From the NCBI RefSeq assembly GCF_024730785.1, contig NZ_CP102830.1, positions 806,001-870,000 on the forward strand: a stretch of 64,000 nucleotides of DNA, in the 5' to 3' direction. Made by a program: the position numbers and the translations under genes. Shown one piece after another: positions 10,349-17,657 of this stretch. This DNA comes from Pseudomonas sp. LS44 (GTDB taxonomy: Bacteria; Pseudomonadota; Gammaproteobacteria; Pseudomonadales; Pseudomonadaceae). The notes under the pieces are model-generated. The model made no database searches. It saw only the letters and a program-made list of their open reading frames with translations, and was not told the origin of the DNA. The number at the start of each line of letters is the position of its first letter. The stretch's first letter is position 1.

Positions 10349-10846
10349 TCACGGTGTGCAAGAAGTTAGTGATGCGCCGGTTTCGTCCATGCCTTTATTC
10401 GAAACACGAATGTGACCGCTGTTATTAACCTTTATCTTGTAACCAGCTGCGGCGTCTGTACCGTTGCAGATGATGATACTTGGGCTGTTGCTGGTCGTAC
10501 CGTTGGAGTTGAACGTCATCGGCATGGCGCTACTGCTCGCGGCAATATTGATGCCGGTTGGTGTTTCTAAGCTACGCAGTTCGATGGTGGAGGTGCAGGC
10601 GTTGCCTTTTTTAACTATCCAGGTCCCGCTGTTTAAGCAAAGGATATAAGTCGTGTTGTTTTGCACTGCTGTGCTGCGAGCGAATTGCAGCAAGCTGGAC
10701 AGTTCGTTACTGGCGCTTTGCACTCTGTTGTTATTGATAAAGCTGGTGAAGCTGGGTACGGCAATGGCCGCAAAAATTGCCAACAGAACGATGGTTATCA
10801 TCAGTTCTATCAGGGTGAAACCATCCATCCCGTTTGTACGCACCAT
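10349..10846 (-). CDS. fimU: Type IV pilus minor pilin FimU
   Basis: GspH/FimT-type minor pilin of 165 residues. Short leader MVRTNGMDG, then [20 protein letters not shown]. The GspH domain begins with VPSFTSFINNNRVQSASNEL. The ATG at 10846 is preceded by GAGG at 8-bp spacing, while the upstream extension to 10978 has no pilin character. FimU is thought to couple the minor pilin complex to the major pilin. It lies directly after fimT in the operon. Confidence 0.92.
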   Translation of the reverse strand: MVRTNGMDGFTLIELMITIVLLAIFAAIAVPSFTSFINNNRVQSASNELSSLLQFARSTAVQNNTTYILCLNSGTWIVKKGNACTSTIELRSLETPTGINIAASSSAMPMTFNSNGTTSNSPSIIICNGTDAAAGYKIKVNNSGHIRVSNKGMDETGASLTSCTP

Positions 10847-10978
10847 CAAAAAACCCTCGAAGTGTGGCAGTGTTGATAATGCTTTGGGGCCTCGGTGTTG
10901 TCCCGAACAGGGGGATGGCCGGAGTCGAATACGCGATAGCTGGTAAGATGGCGTGAATTTGCTCGCCGGTGCGGTCAC

Positions 10979-11488
10979 TCACAAGCATGTCGTCCCTATA
11001 TCTTGTGTGGTCTCCAAGCCATTCACCCGTCTCAGTCGGCCCTGACGATTGAGCACGACCTGCAAAATGACCTGGTCATTTCGATCACATAGATAGAATC
11101 GGCCATTACCCAAGGGCGCTGTGCCGTTTTCGTGGAAGCGGATGCGAGGGGTGAACCCTGCCCAGCGCAGATGATCTTGCGCGGAAAGCCTGTGTTGGGT
11201 AATGAGCTGGCCGGTGTCGCAATAACGCAATAGCCAGCCGGATTGCCAGCTATCGTCACAGTCCTGGCCGTTGCTGGAGCCGCAAACTTCGACATCGCGG
11301 TTGTGCAGCACGCTGCTGGTCCGGGCTTGATAAAGCTGGGTGTAAAGCAGGTTATGTAGGCTTTGGGTGCGGTTGAGTTCGATCCACCGGCTGAAGTTTG
11401 GCAGGGTTATGGATATGAACAGTGAAAGTAGCGTTAGAGCGCAGAGTAGTTCGATAAGGCTGAATGCCTTATGGGGCTTGGGTAGCAT
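10979..11488 (-). CDS. fimT: FimT, type IV pilus minor pilin with putative DNA-binding tail
   Basis: GspH-family minor pilin of 169 residues. Leader MLPKPHKA is followed by FSLIELLCALTLLSLFISIT; the residue before the cleavage site is Ala rather than the usual Gly. The C-terminal tail has NRQGRLRRVNG, which fits the GRxR motif linked in FimT proteins of naturally competent bacteria to DNA binding during uptake. It is the first gene of the minor pilin operon and diverges from thiO. Confidence 0.88.
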   Translation of the reverse strand: MLPKPHKAFSLIELLCALTLLSLFISITLPNFSRWIELNRTQSLHNLLYTQLYQARTSSVLHNRDVEVCGSSNGQDCDDSWQSGWLLRYCDTGQLITQHRLSAQDHLRWAGFTPRIRFHENGTAPLGNGRFYLCDRNDQVILQVVLNRQGRLRRVNGLETTQDIGTTCL

Positions 11489-11535
11489 GAGCTAAGCATC
11501 CTTTGCTTGTGGGTAGCCTTCCTGGCTGGCCCTCT

Positions 11536-11563
11536 GTATTAGTTGAGGCGAGTTTTTTGTCAA
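11536..11563 (-). promoter_or_regulatory. Candidate promoter for the fimT-pilE operon
   Basis: On the minus strand TTGACA (11558-11563) is followed after 16 bp by TAATAC (11536-11541). The -35 is perfect and the -10 is weak, which suggests activator dependence. Inferred from position only. Confidence 0.35.
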
Positions 11564-11622
11564 ACCCGCGCTGTGTTTAGGCGTTGGTTGTGTGATCGAT
11601 ACAACTTTTTGGAGCGGTTTTA

Positions 11623-12744
11623 GTGGTTTCTCTGGCGAGTAAGGGTGAGCAAGCTGGTTTTTTGGTCGTGGGCGGCGGTGCTATTGGCCTGTTGAGTGCT
11701 TTTCTGCTGGCGTCGCAGGGACAGTCGGTAGTTTTGTTGGAGCGCCAGTTAGCCGGCCAAGAGGCCTCCTGGGCCGGTGGCGGAATCGTCTCGCCGTTGT
11801 ATCCGTGGCGCTATAGCCAGGCGGTGACAGCGTTGGCGCATTGGTCGCAGGATTTCTATCCGCAGTTAGGCGCGCAATTGATGGCGGAGACCGGGGTCGA
11901 TCCGGAGGTGTATGTCACCGGGTTGTATTGGCTGGATCTGGATGACGAGGCCGAGGCGCTGGCTTGGGCGCGGCGTGAGGGGCGGCCGTTGGTGGCGGTG
12001 GGGATCGAGGAGGCGTATCGCGCGGTGCCGGTGCTGGGGACGGGCTTTACACGGGCGGTGCATATGGCCGGGGTGGCCAACGTGCGCAATCCGCGCTTGA
12101 CCCGGGCGCTGCGTGAGGCGCTGTTGCGCATGCCCAACGTGACGCTGCATGAGCATTGCGCGGTGAGTGGTTTTATTCGCGACGGGCAGCGCGTCGTTGG
12201 CGTGCATACCGAGGCTGGTGAGATTCGTGCGGAGCGGGTAGTGGTCGCGGCGGGGGCCTGGAGTGGCGAGTTGCTGGCGGGGCTGGGGGTCGAGTTGCCG
12301 GTCGAGCCGGTGAAAGGGCAGATGATCCTCTTTAAATGCGCCGAAGATTTCCTGCCGAGCATGGTGCTGGCCAAGGGGCGTTATGCGATCCCGCGCAGGG
12401 ATGGCCATGTTCTGGTCGGTAGCACCTTGGAGCATGCTGGGTTCGACAAGACCCCGACCGAGGTGGCGCTGGCCAGCTTGAAGGCTTCGGCTGTCGAGCT
12501 GTTGCCGGCGCTGGCCGGGGCCGAGGTGGTAAAGCATTGGGCGGGGCTGCGTCCGGGCTCGCCGGAGGGCATTCCCTTTATCGGGCCGGTGCCCGGGTAT
12601 GACGGGCTGTGGCTGAACTGCGGGCATTACCGTAACGGGTTGGTCTTGGCGCCGGCGTCCTGCCGCTTGCTGGCGGACTTGATGCTGGGGCGCGAGACGA
12701 TCATCGAGCCGGCGCCCTATGCACCAGCGGGGCGGCTGGGCTAG
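11623..12744 (+). CDS. thiO: Glycine oxidase ThiO (thiazole branch of thiamine synthesis)
   Basis: FAD-dependent D-amino acid oxidase-family enzyme of 373 residues that oxidises glycine to iminoglycine for the thiamine thiazole ring. The N-terminal Rossmann dinucleotide motif is VVGGGAIGLLSAFLLA at about residues 11-26. The family segment SWAGGGIVSPLYPWRYS follows, and WAGLRPGSPEGIPFIGPVPG lies near the C-terminus. The GTG start at 11623 has GGAG eight bases upstream. It diverges from fimT. Downstream there is no gene until the IS110 transposase on the other strand. Confidence 0.93.
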   Translation: MVSLASKGEQAGFLVVGGGAIGLLSAFLLASQGQSVVLLERQLAGQEASWAGGGIVSPLYPWRYSQAVTALAHWSQDFYPQLGAQLMAETGVDPEVYVTGLYWLDLDDEAEALAWARREGRPLVAVGIEEAYRAVPVLGTGFTRAVHMAGVANVRNPRLTRALREALLRMPNVTLHEHCAVSGFIRDGQRVVGVHTEAGEIRAERVVVAAGAWSGELLAGLGVELPVEPVKGQMILFKCAEDFLPSMVLAKGRYAIPRRDGHVLVGSTLEHAGFDKTPTEVALASLKASAVELLPALAGAEVVKHWAGLRPGSPEGIPFIGPVPGYDGLWLNCGHYRNGLVLAPASCRLLADLMLGRETIIEPAPYAPAGRLG

Positions 12745-12854
12745 GGCGATAGGTGTTGCTGCGCCCGACCCTACAGGGCTTTTGTGGGAGCGAATTTATT
12801 GGCTATGTACCCGTTAAGTGTTGCGCCCCGCTTTTGTAGATACCGTCTTGTCAC

Positions 12855-13826
12855 TCAGTGGGCAAGGGCCAGGCGAGCATCAAAGGGTTGGCCCGATTTC
12901 AGTACCCCATAGACGATGTGCAGCAGTTTGCGCATCGCCGCGCAGACGATCTGCTTGCCGGCTTTGCCGCGGGCTCGCAGGCGCTGTGCCAGGGCTTTGA
13001 TGGCCGGATTGTGGGTCAGCGAGACGACCGCCGGCATGTACAGGCCGGTGCGCAGACGAGCCGAGCCCATGCGGGAGATGCGCACGTGGCCCTTGTGCTG
13101 ACCCGACTCCTGCAGCTTCGGGTTCAATCCGGCGAACGCGGTGATCGCTCGGGCGCTCTTGAACTGCAGCGGATCGCCCAGCTCCGCCAGGAGCAGGGCG
13201 GCCGTCTGCTCGCCGATGCCATCGATGCTGACCAGCAGATCGCGCTTACCGCGCAGGTACGGATCGTCATCGATCTGTGCCCGGATGGCCTGCAGGGTCT
13301 CGGCAATCTGCTGCTCGACATGCTCCAGCACCGAGCGGATCGAGTCCTGTACGCCGGCATCCGCGACATCCAGGCGATTGCGCTCCATCTGCTCGATCTC
13401 CTTGAGATCCTGCAGGCGCCGCACCAACGCGCGCAGGCGGCGTATCGCCGGTGGCTCGGGCTGCCAGGCGCGTAACTCATCCACGTGCCGCTGGCCGTAG
13501 CTGGCCATCAGCTTGGCGTCGACCTGGTCCGTCTTGACCCGCTGCAGCTGGCTCCGGGCGTAGCTGGCAATCTGCGCGGGATTCATCACACAGACCCGGT
13601 AGCCCAGGCCATGCAGGTGCTCGGCCAGCGCCTCGTGATAGGTGCCGGTGGCCTCCATCACGATCCAGGCCCCGGGCTCGGCGTACTGCTGCAGCCACTC
13701 CTGGAGTACCCGGAAACCGGCGGCGCTGTTGGCCAGCTTGGCCTTGGTGCGGTACTTGCCATTTGCCTGCAGGGTGGCGATGTCGAAACTGTGCTTGGCG
13801 ATGTTGATGCCGACGATGCTGGACAT
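12855..13826 (-). CDS. IS110-family transposase (DEDD / serine recombinase), first Asp replaced by Asn
   Basis: Recombinase of 323 residues. The N-terminal RuvC-like DEDD domain shows GINIAKHSFDIAT, MEATGTY with the catalytic Glu, and RVKTDQVDAK with the third and fourth acidic residues. The C-terminal Tnp domain shows AFAGLNPKLQESGQHKG, whose Ser in QESG corresponds to the catalytic serine. In the family the first motif reads GIDxAK; here codon 8 is AAC (Asn) instead of an Asp codon. The reading frame is otherwise intact. A change of a metal-binding Asp to Asn would be expected to impair catalysis, so the copy may be inactive or a tolerated variant. Confidence 0.92.
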   Translation of the reverse strand: MSSIVGINIAKHSFDIATLQANGKYRTKAKLANSAAGFRVLQEWLQQYAEPGAWIVMEATGTYHEALAEHLHGLGYRVCVMNPAQIASYARSQLQRVKTDQVDAKLMASYGQRHVDELRAWQPEPPAIRRLRALVRRLQDLKEIEQMERNRLDVADAGVQDSIRSVLEHVEQQIAETLQAIRAQIDDDPYLRGKRDLLVSIDGIGEQTAALLLAELGDPLQFKSARAITAFAGLNPKLQESGQHKGHVRISRMGSARLRTGLYMPAVVSLTHNPAIKALAQRLRARGKAGKQIVCAAMRKLLHIVYGVLKSGQPFDARLALAH

Positions 13827-13834
13827 AAAGACTC

Positions 13835-14045
13835 CTCAGCTAATCCATTCAGGATGATCATCACTGCACCCGGCCCTACCTTGTGAATGCGAGCTCTCAC
13901 CTGTGGTGGGCCCTAGATACCGTTCGGACTGTTCGAGTGAGTGTGGAGGGCTGGAGCACTATCTACAAAGCTGGCTCGAGGCCTTAGGGTGGGTACGACT
14001 TCCAGGCCCTCCCCCGATGATCAGTCGGGGACTATCCCCCTCACG
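13835..14045 (-). ncRNA. Putative IS110 bridge RNA with target and donor guide loops
   Basis: The noncoding end upstream of the transposase has, in 5' to 3' order on the minus strand: a hairpin CCCCGA/TCGGGG (14012-14030); a stem GGAGGGCCTGG (14002-14012) pairing with CCAGCCCTCC (13945-13954); and a second loop region. The first loop has ACCCACCCT (13986-13994), identical to one side of the target, and AGCTTTGTAG (13963-13972), of which TTTGTAG matches the other side. The second loop has ACGGTATCT (13915-13923), identical to the element's transposase-downstream end at 12838-12846, and ACAAG (13880-13884), complementary to its other end. Target loop before donor loop is the order known for IS621. 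The RNA ends are estimates. Confidence 0.72.
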
Positions 14046-14064
14046 GGACGATAGTCGAGATACA

Positions 14065-14168
14065 AGGGTGGGTTAGCCGCATAGCGGCGTAACCCACCAG
14101 CGGCATCGCCCGTAACCCTGGCGTCCAGCCTGGTCGGTGGGTTACGCCTACGGCTAACCTACCCTACG
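14065..14168. repeat. REP pair (GGGTGGGTTAGCCG type), IS110 target
   Basis: Two inverted arms, GGGTGGGTTAGCCGCATAGC and GGTGGGTTACGCCTACGGCT, separated by about 40 bp. The same family is present at 44034-44150 and 59341-59447. The IS110 element interrupts its left margin. Confidence 0.8.
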
Positions 14169-14231
14169 AGTCATCGCCGCAGGCATCACCTGGCGGACCT
14201 GCACGTCTCAACACGTAGCTGGGACATAGCC

Positions 14232-14325
14232 AATTTATTCGCGATTGGGACTGCGCGAAGTTGCCGGTTTTCGCGGATAAATCCGCTCCTACAGGCCGCT
14301 TCCCGGATTTCATCCGGGCTACAGC
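14232..14325. repeat. REP fragments between the mobile element and pilR
   Basis: Contains the right half of the split REP (AATTTATTCGCGATTGGG), another unit of the GCGGATAAATCCGCTCCTAC type (14274-14294), and an arm of the CCCGGATTTCATCCGGGCTA type (14302-14321). No coding sequence is seen. Confidence 0.65.
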
Positions 14326-14334
14326 GGGTAGGGC

Positions 14335-15675
14335 TCAATCGATCCCCAGTTTCTTCAGTCGATAACGCATTGAGCGGAAGGTCAGGCCCAAGCGTTGTGC
14401 TGCAGCAGTACGATTCCAGCGAGTTTCCTCGAGCGCTTGGGTGATCAATTTTCGCTCCAGGTCTTCGAGGTAATCCTCCAAGTTATCGATTTGCGCCAGG
14501 CTTGCTTCCCCGCCTTCCAAGGCACCGACGGATTCGGCCAGACGCAGATCGTGAACCTGGATCTGGTCGTCGTCGCACAGCGTATGGGCGCGTTCGAGCA
14601 TGTTTTCCAGCTCGCGTACGTTGCCTGGGAAACGGTAGCTCTTGAGTTTTTCCTGGGCATCGGCAGTGAGTGTGGCGGGAGCTTGGCCGATGCCTTCGGC
14701 CAGCCGCTTGAGCATCACTTCGGCCAGGAGTGGAATGTCTTCGCGGCGTTCGCGCAGCGGTGGAACGCGCAGTTCGATGACATTGAGACGGTAGTAGAGG
14801 TCTTGGCGGAAACGGCCGGCGGCTACCTCGGCGGCGAGGTCTTTGTGCGTGGCGCAGAGGATGCGCACATCGACGATTTGTTCCTGTTGCCCGCCGACCG
14901 AGCGGATGGCTTTTTCCTGAATGGCGCGCAGCAGCTTCACCTGCATTGGCAAGGGCAGGTCGGCGACTTCATCGAGAAACAGGGTGCCGCCGTTGGCGGC
15001 CTGAAAGAGCCCTTGCTTGTCTTCGATGGCGCCGGTGAAGCTACCTTTCTTGTGGCCGAAGAATTCGCTTTCCATCAGTTCGGAAGGGATCGCGCCGCAG
15101 TTGACCGGCACGAAGGGCAATTCGGTGCGTGGGCCCTGTTCATGAATAAGCCGTGCCACTAACTCCTTGCCGCTACCCGACTCGCCGCTGATGTAAACGG
15201 GGGCCTGACTGCGCGCGAGTTTGAGGATCTGCTTGCGCAGGGCGCGCATCGGTGGCGAGTCGCCGAGCAGCCGGCTGTCGACGGGCAATTCCTCTTCGCC
15301 GGGCGCGCGTATACGTAGCGCGGTGGCGACCAGCTCGCGCAAACGACCGAGGTCGACCGGTTTGGTCAAGAAGTCGAACGCTCCGGCCTTGAGGGCATTG
15401 ATCGCCGTATCCAGGCTGCCATAGGCGGTAATCATCGCCACTGGTACTTGCGGGTGCCGCTGCTGGATATGCTGGACCAGTTCGAGGCCGGTGCCGTCGG
15501 GCAGACGCATGTCGGTCAGGCACAGGTCGAAGGGTTCGCGCGCCAGCCACTCGCGGGCCTCCTTGACGTTGCGCGCACTGCGCGTATCCAGGCGCATGCG
15601 CCCGAGGGTGATTTCCAGCAGTTCGCGAATGTCGGGCTCGTCATCGACGATCAGGGCGCGTTGTCGGTTGGCCAT
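14335..15675 (-). CDS. pilR: Sigma-54-dependent response regulator PilR
   Basis: NtrC-family activator of pilA transcription, 446 residues. The receiver domain (residues 1-120) has the acidic pair DDE and the phosphoacceptor region CLTDMRLPDGTGLE. The AAA+ domain has Walker A GESGSGKE, the sigma-54 contact loop in its GSFTGA form (usually GAFTGA), and Walker B GGTLFLDEVADLP. A Fis-type helix-turn-helix closes the protein (WNRTAAAQRLGLTFRSMRYR). It lies 3 bp after pilS on the same strand. Its probable target is the sigma-54 promoter at 36410-36424. Confidence 0.95.
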   Translation of the reverse strand: MANRQRALIVDDEPDIRELLEITLGRMRLDTRSARNVKEAREWLAREPFDLCLTDMRLPDGTGLELVQHIQQRHPQVPVAMITAYGSLDTAINALKAGAFDFLTKPVDLGRLRELVATALRIRAPGEEELPVDSRLLGDSPPMRALRKQILKLARSQAPVYISGESGSGKELVARLIHEQGPRTELPFVPVNCGAIPSELMESEFFGHKKGSFTGAIEDKQGLFQAANGGTLFLDEVADLPLPMQVKLLRAIQEKAIRSVGGQQEQIVDVRILCATHKDLAAEVAAGRFRQDLYYRLNVIELRVPPLRERREDIPLLAEVMLKRLAEGIGQAPATLTADAQEKLKSYRFPGNVRELENMLERAHTLCDDDQIQVHDLRLAESVGALEGGEASLAQIDNLEDYLEDLERKLITQALEETRWNRTAAAQRLGLTFRSMRYRLKKLGID

Positions 15676-15678
15676 GGT

Positions 15679-17271
15679 TCAGCTCAGCTTGCGTGGATGG
15701 GCGAAGGTAATGCGGAAACAGCTGCCGCCCACTTCGCGCGGTTTGTAATCGAGACGGGCCTGGTTGCTTTCGCACAGCTCGCGAGAAATATACAGGCCGA
15801 GACCGGTCCCTTTGTTTTCGGTGGTGTAGAACGGCTCGAAGATATGCTGCACCTGCTCGGGTGGTACACCGGGACCGTCATCCAGGACTTCGAGCACCGG
15901 CAGATCGCTTTCCGCGTCGCGAAACAGCTGCAGCCAGACTTGTCCATATGGATTGCGCTGGGCGCTGTAGCGCAAACCATTCTGCACCAGGTTGGTCAGT
16001 ACCTGGGTTAGCTGGTGCGGGTCCATGCGGGTCTGCAGGGTGCCGGTGTCGGTTACTACATGCAGCTGCTGATTGTTCGGCAGCGCGCTACGAAACTCGC
16101 CGGCGAAACGGTGCAGCCAATATTTCAGATCCATTAGCTGCGGCTCGGCCTGGCGGCGGCGGGACAGCTGCAGGACGTTTTCGATCACCAGATTCATCCG
16201 TCGCGAATGGTCCTGAATGATCTGCGCCAGGCGTTGGTCCGGCCCCTGCAAGTCTTCCGACTCCTGCAGCAACTGTGCAGCATGGCTGATGGCGCCCAAC
16301 GGATTGCGGATTTCATGGGCAATTCCAGCGGTCAAGCGACCGAGCGCGGCGAGTTTGAGTTGCTGCGCTTGCTGGGCGATTTGCGAGATGTCATCGAGAA
16401 ACACCAGGGTATGTTGCTGCTCACCACGCTGCAGGGAGACGAAGCTGGGCTGCAGGGCTGGGCCATCGGCCTGCGTTTGTAGGCTGGCGGGACGCAAGGT
16501 TGGATTGTCGCACCACTGCTGCAGGCGTTTGACCAGCTCCGGGCAGTGCGGGTCGAGAGCCTGGCCAGTCAGTGCATCTTGGCCAAGCAGGCTGCGCGCG
16601 CCCTGGTTGGCAAGCAGCACGCGATGGTGGGTGTCAAGCACCAGAATGCCGGTGCGCATACGCTGCAAAATCTGCTCGTTGAGCGCTTCCAGGTTAGCGA
16701 CGTCGGCGGCACGTTGGGCGGCAAGGCCTTCGCTGTATTGCAGGCGCTTAGTCAAACCTTGGACGAACAGTGCGGCGGCGAAACACAGCGCTCCCAGCGC
16801 ACCCGCTTGCACGTATTGCGCGGAGGCAGCCGGACGGCTGAGGCTGAGATAAAAGGTGAGATAAATCAGGCCGATGGCTGCCATCGCCGCGATCAGCAGA
16901 CCGATGCGCCCGCGCAGGAGAATGTTGGCGATCGCCACGGCGACAATCAACAGGTTGCCAATCCCGCTGGGCGTGCCGCCGGCCGCGTAGAACAGGCCGG
17001 ACAGCGCGATCACATCGAGCAAGGCCAGAGTGAACACCGGCAACAGGTGTTTCGGCCGCTGCACCAGTGCCGCCACCAGCATGTTGAGGATCAGGTACAG
17101 CCAGCTGCCGTAGCTAAACAGTTGCGGGCTGGCCAACTCGAGTAGTTGATCGTCCAGCTCACTGGAGATCAGCAGCACCAACGCCAGGCCGATGGTCAGT
17201 CGGTAAAGGTTGTAGAGACGAAAAATCCGCTGGCCTTGATCGTTGCTCAGCTGCAGGGTCTCAGCGATCAC
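15679..17271 (-). CDS. pilS: Sensor histidine kinase PilS
   Basis: Inner-membrane sensor of the PilS/PilR pair, 530 residues. The first 180 residues are hydrophobic with about six membrane helices. A PAS region follows (RTGILVLDTHHRVLLANQGA). The HisKA domain has the phosphorylated His in GIAHEIRNPLGAIS, and the ATPase domain has the N box (QVLTNLVQNGLRYS), G1 (EVLDDGPGVP) and G2 (GTGLGLYIS) motifs. In P. aeruginosa PilS senses PilA levels in the membrane. Its start overlaps the upstream PP0621-type gene by 11 bp. Confidence 0.95.
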   Translation of the reverse strand: MIAETLQLSNDQGQRIFRLYNLYRLTIGLALVLLISSELDDQLLELASPQLFSYGSWLYLILNMLVAALVQRPKHLLPVFTLALLDVIALSGLFYAAGGTPSGIGNLLIVAVAIANILLRGRIGLLIAAMAAIGLIYLTFYLSLSRPAASAQYVQAGALGALCFAAALFVQGLTKRLQYSEGLAAQRAADVANLEALNEQILQRMRTGILVLDTHHRVLLANQGARSLLGQDALTGQALDPHCPELVKRLQQWCDNPTLRPASLQTQADGPALQPSFVSLQRGEQQHTLVFLDDISQIAQQAQQLKLAALGRLTAGIAHEIRNPLGAISHAAQLLQESEDLQGPDQRLAQIIQDHSRRMNLVIENVLQLSRRRQAEPQLMDLKYWLHRFAGEFRSALPNNQQLHVVTDTGTLQTRMDPHQLTQVLTNLVQNGLRYSAQRNPYGQVWLQLFRDAESDLPVLEVLDDGPGVPPEQVQHIFEPFYTTENKGTGLGLYISRELCESNQARLDYKPREVGGSCFRITFAHPRKLS

Positions 17272-17491
17272 CGGACGAAGAACCTTGAGTCAGGTGGGCT
17301 TGGGAGCAATACCAGCGAGACTCATGCTGCAAGGCCCGGTTTTGCGGGACATGCACGCCGCACTGGGCGCAGCGCACCATCGGCGTGGTGCCCGCTTCGG
17401 TATCGGCGCGGGGTGGCGTCGGGCGCTTGAAGTGGCGCCAGAGCCAGACGGCGACCGCGATCAGCACAATCCAGAACAACAAACGGCCCAT
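17261..17491 (-). CDS. PP0621-family small membrane protein with zinc-ribbon-like motif
   Basis: A protein of 76 residues with one N-terminal membrane helix (LLFWIVLIAVAVWLW) and a cytoplasmic cysteine-rich segment: MVRCAQCGVHVPQNRAL, then WYCSQAH. The CxxC...C...H spacing suggests a small zinc site. It is found next to pilS in pseudomonads. The overlap with pilS suggests coupled translation. Function unknown; a role connected with PilS would be inference from context only. Confidence 0.8.
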   Translation of the reverse strand: MGRLLFWIVLIAVAVWLWRHFKRPTPPRADTEAGTTPMVRCAQCGVHVPQNRALQHESRWYCSQAHLTQGSSSGDR

Positions 17492-17657
17492 AATGCGTTC
17501 TCTTTTATTGAGGTCGCAGTTTAGCCAAGGACACTCTGCGCGGACAGACGCGAATCCTTGGCCTGTGCGTTGTTTCTGCGTCAGACGATGCGGGACAATG
17601 GCGGTCTATGGCGCCCGGTGGCAAGCCGGGCGCGCAATCCTATTGATGGAGGCGGCG

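Larger units (their letters stand above)
12838..14066 (-). mobile_element. IS110-family insertion sequence (IS621-like layout) in a REP element
   Basis: An element of about 1.2 kb carrying one DEDD transposase gene on the minus strand. It has a short downstream end (about 15 bp) and a long upstream noncoding end (about 240 bp), the layout of the IS110/IS621 group. The flanks join to give GCTTTTGTAGGGTGGGTTAG, the uninterrupted start of a REP family also found at 44034 and 47315. That places the junction at an AG (CT on the minus strand) dinucleotide present at both ends (12838-12839 and 14065-14066). There are no terminal inverted repeats and no longer target duplication, as expected for this family. 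REP sequences are known targets of several IS110-family elements. Confidence 0.8.
12801..14231. mobile_element. Composite inverted-repeat element splitting a REP, itself interrupted by IS110
   Basis: The outer ends are inverted repeats: GGCTATGT at 12801-12808 and ACATAGCC at 14224-14231. The similarity extends to about 19 of 23 bases when the right end is reverse-complemented. Immediately outside are direct repeats AATTTATT (12793-12800 and 14232-14239). Removing the element restores the REP-like sequence GAGCGAATTTATTCGCGATT, a family that occurs intact at 34459-34533 and 62631-62820. Subtracting the inner IS110 (12840-14066) leaves about 204 bp, with no coding capacity and a REP pair in its middle. 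It therefore resembles a MITE-like element with an 8-bp target duplication. The boundaries are read directly; the mechanism is inferred. Confidence 0.6.

Noticed and set aside
12801..14231. The outer inverted repeats GGCTATGT/ACATAGCC as ends of the IS110 element itself
   Set aside because: The region next to the right end contains an intact REP arm that joins perfectly with the left flank of the transposase part. IS110-group elements of this layout do not have such terminal repeats, so the IS110 ends are placed at 12838 and 14066.
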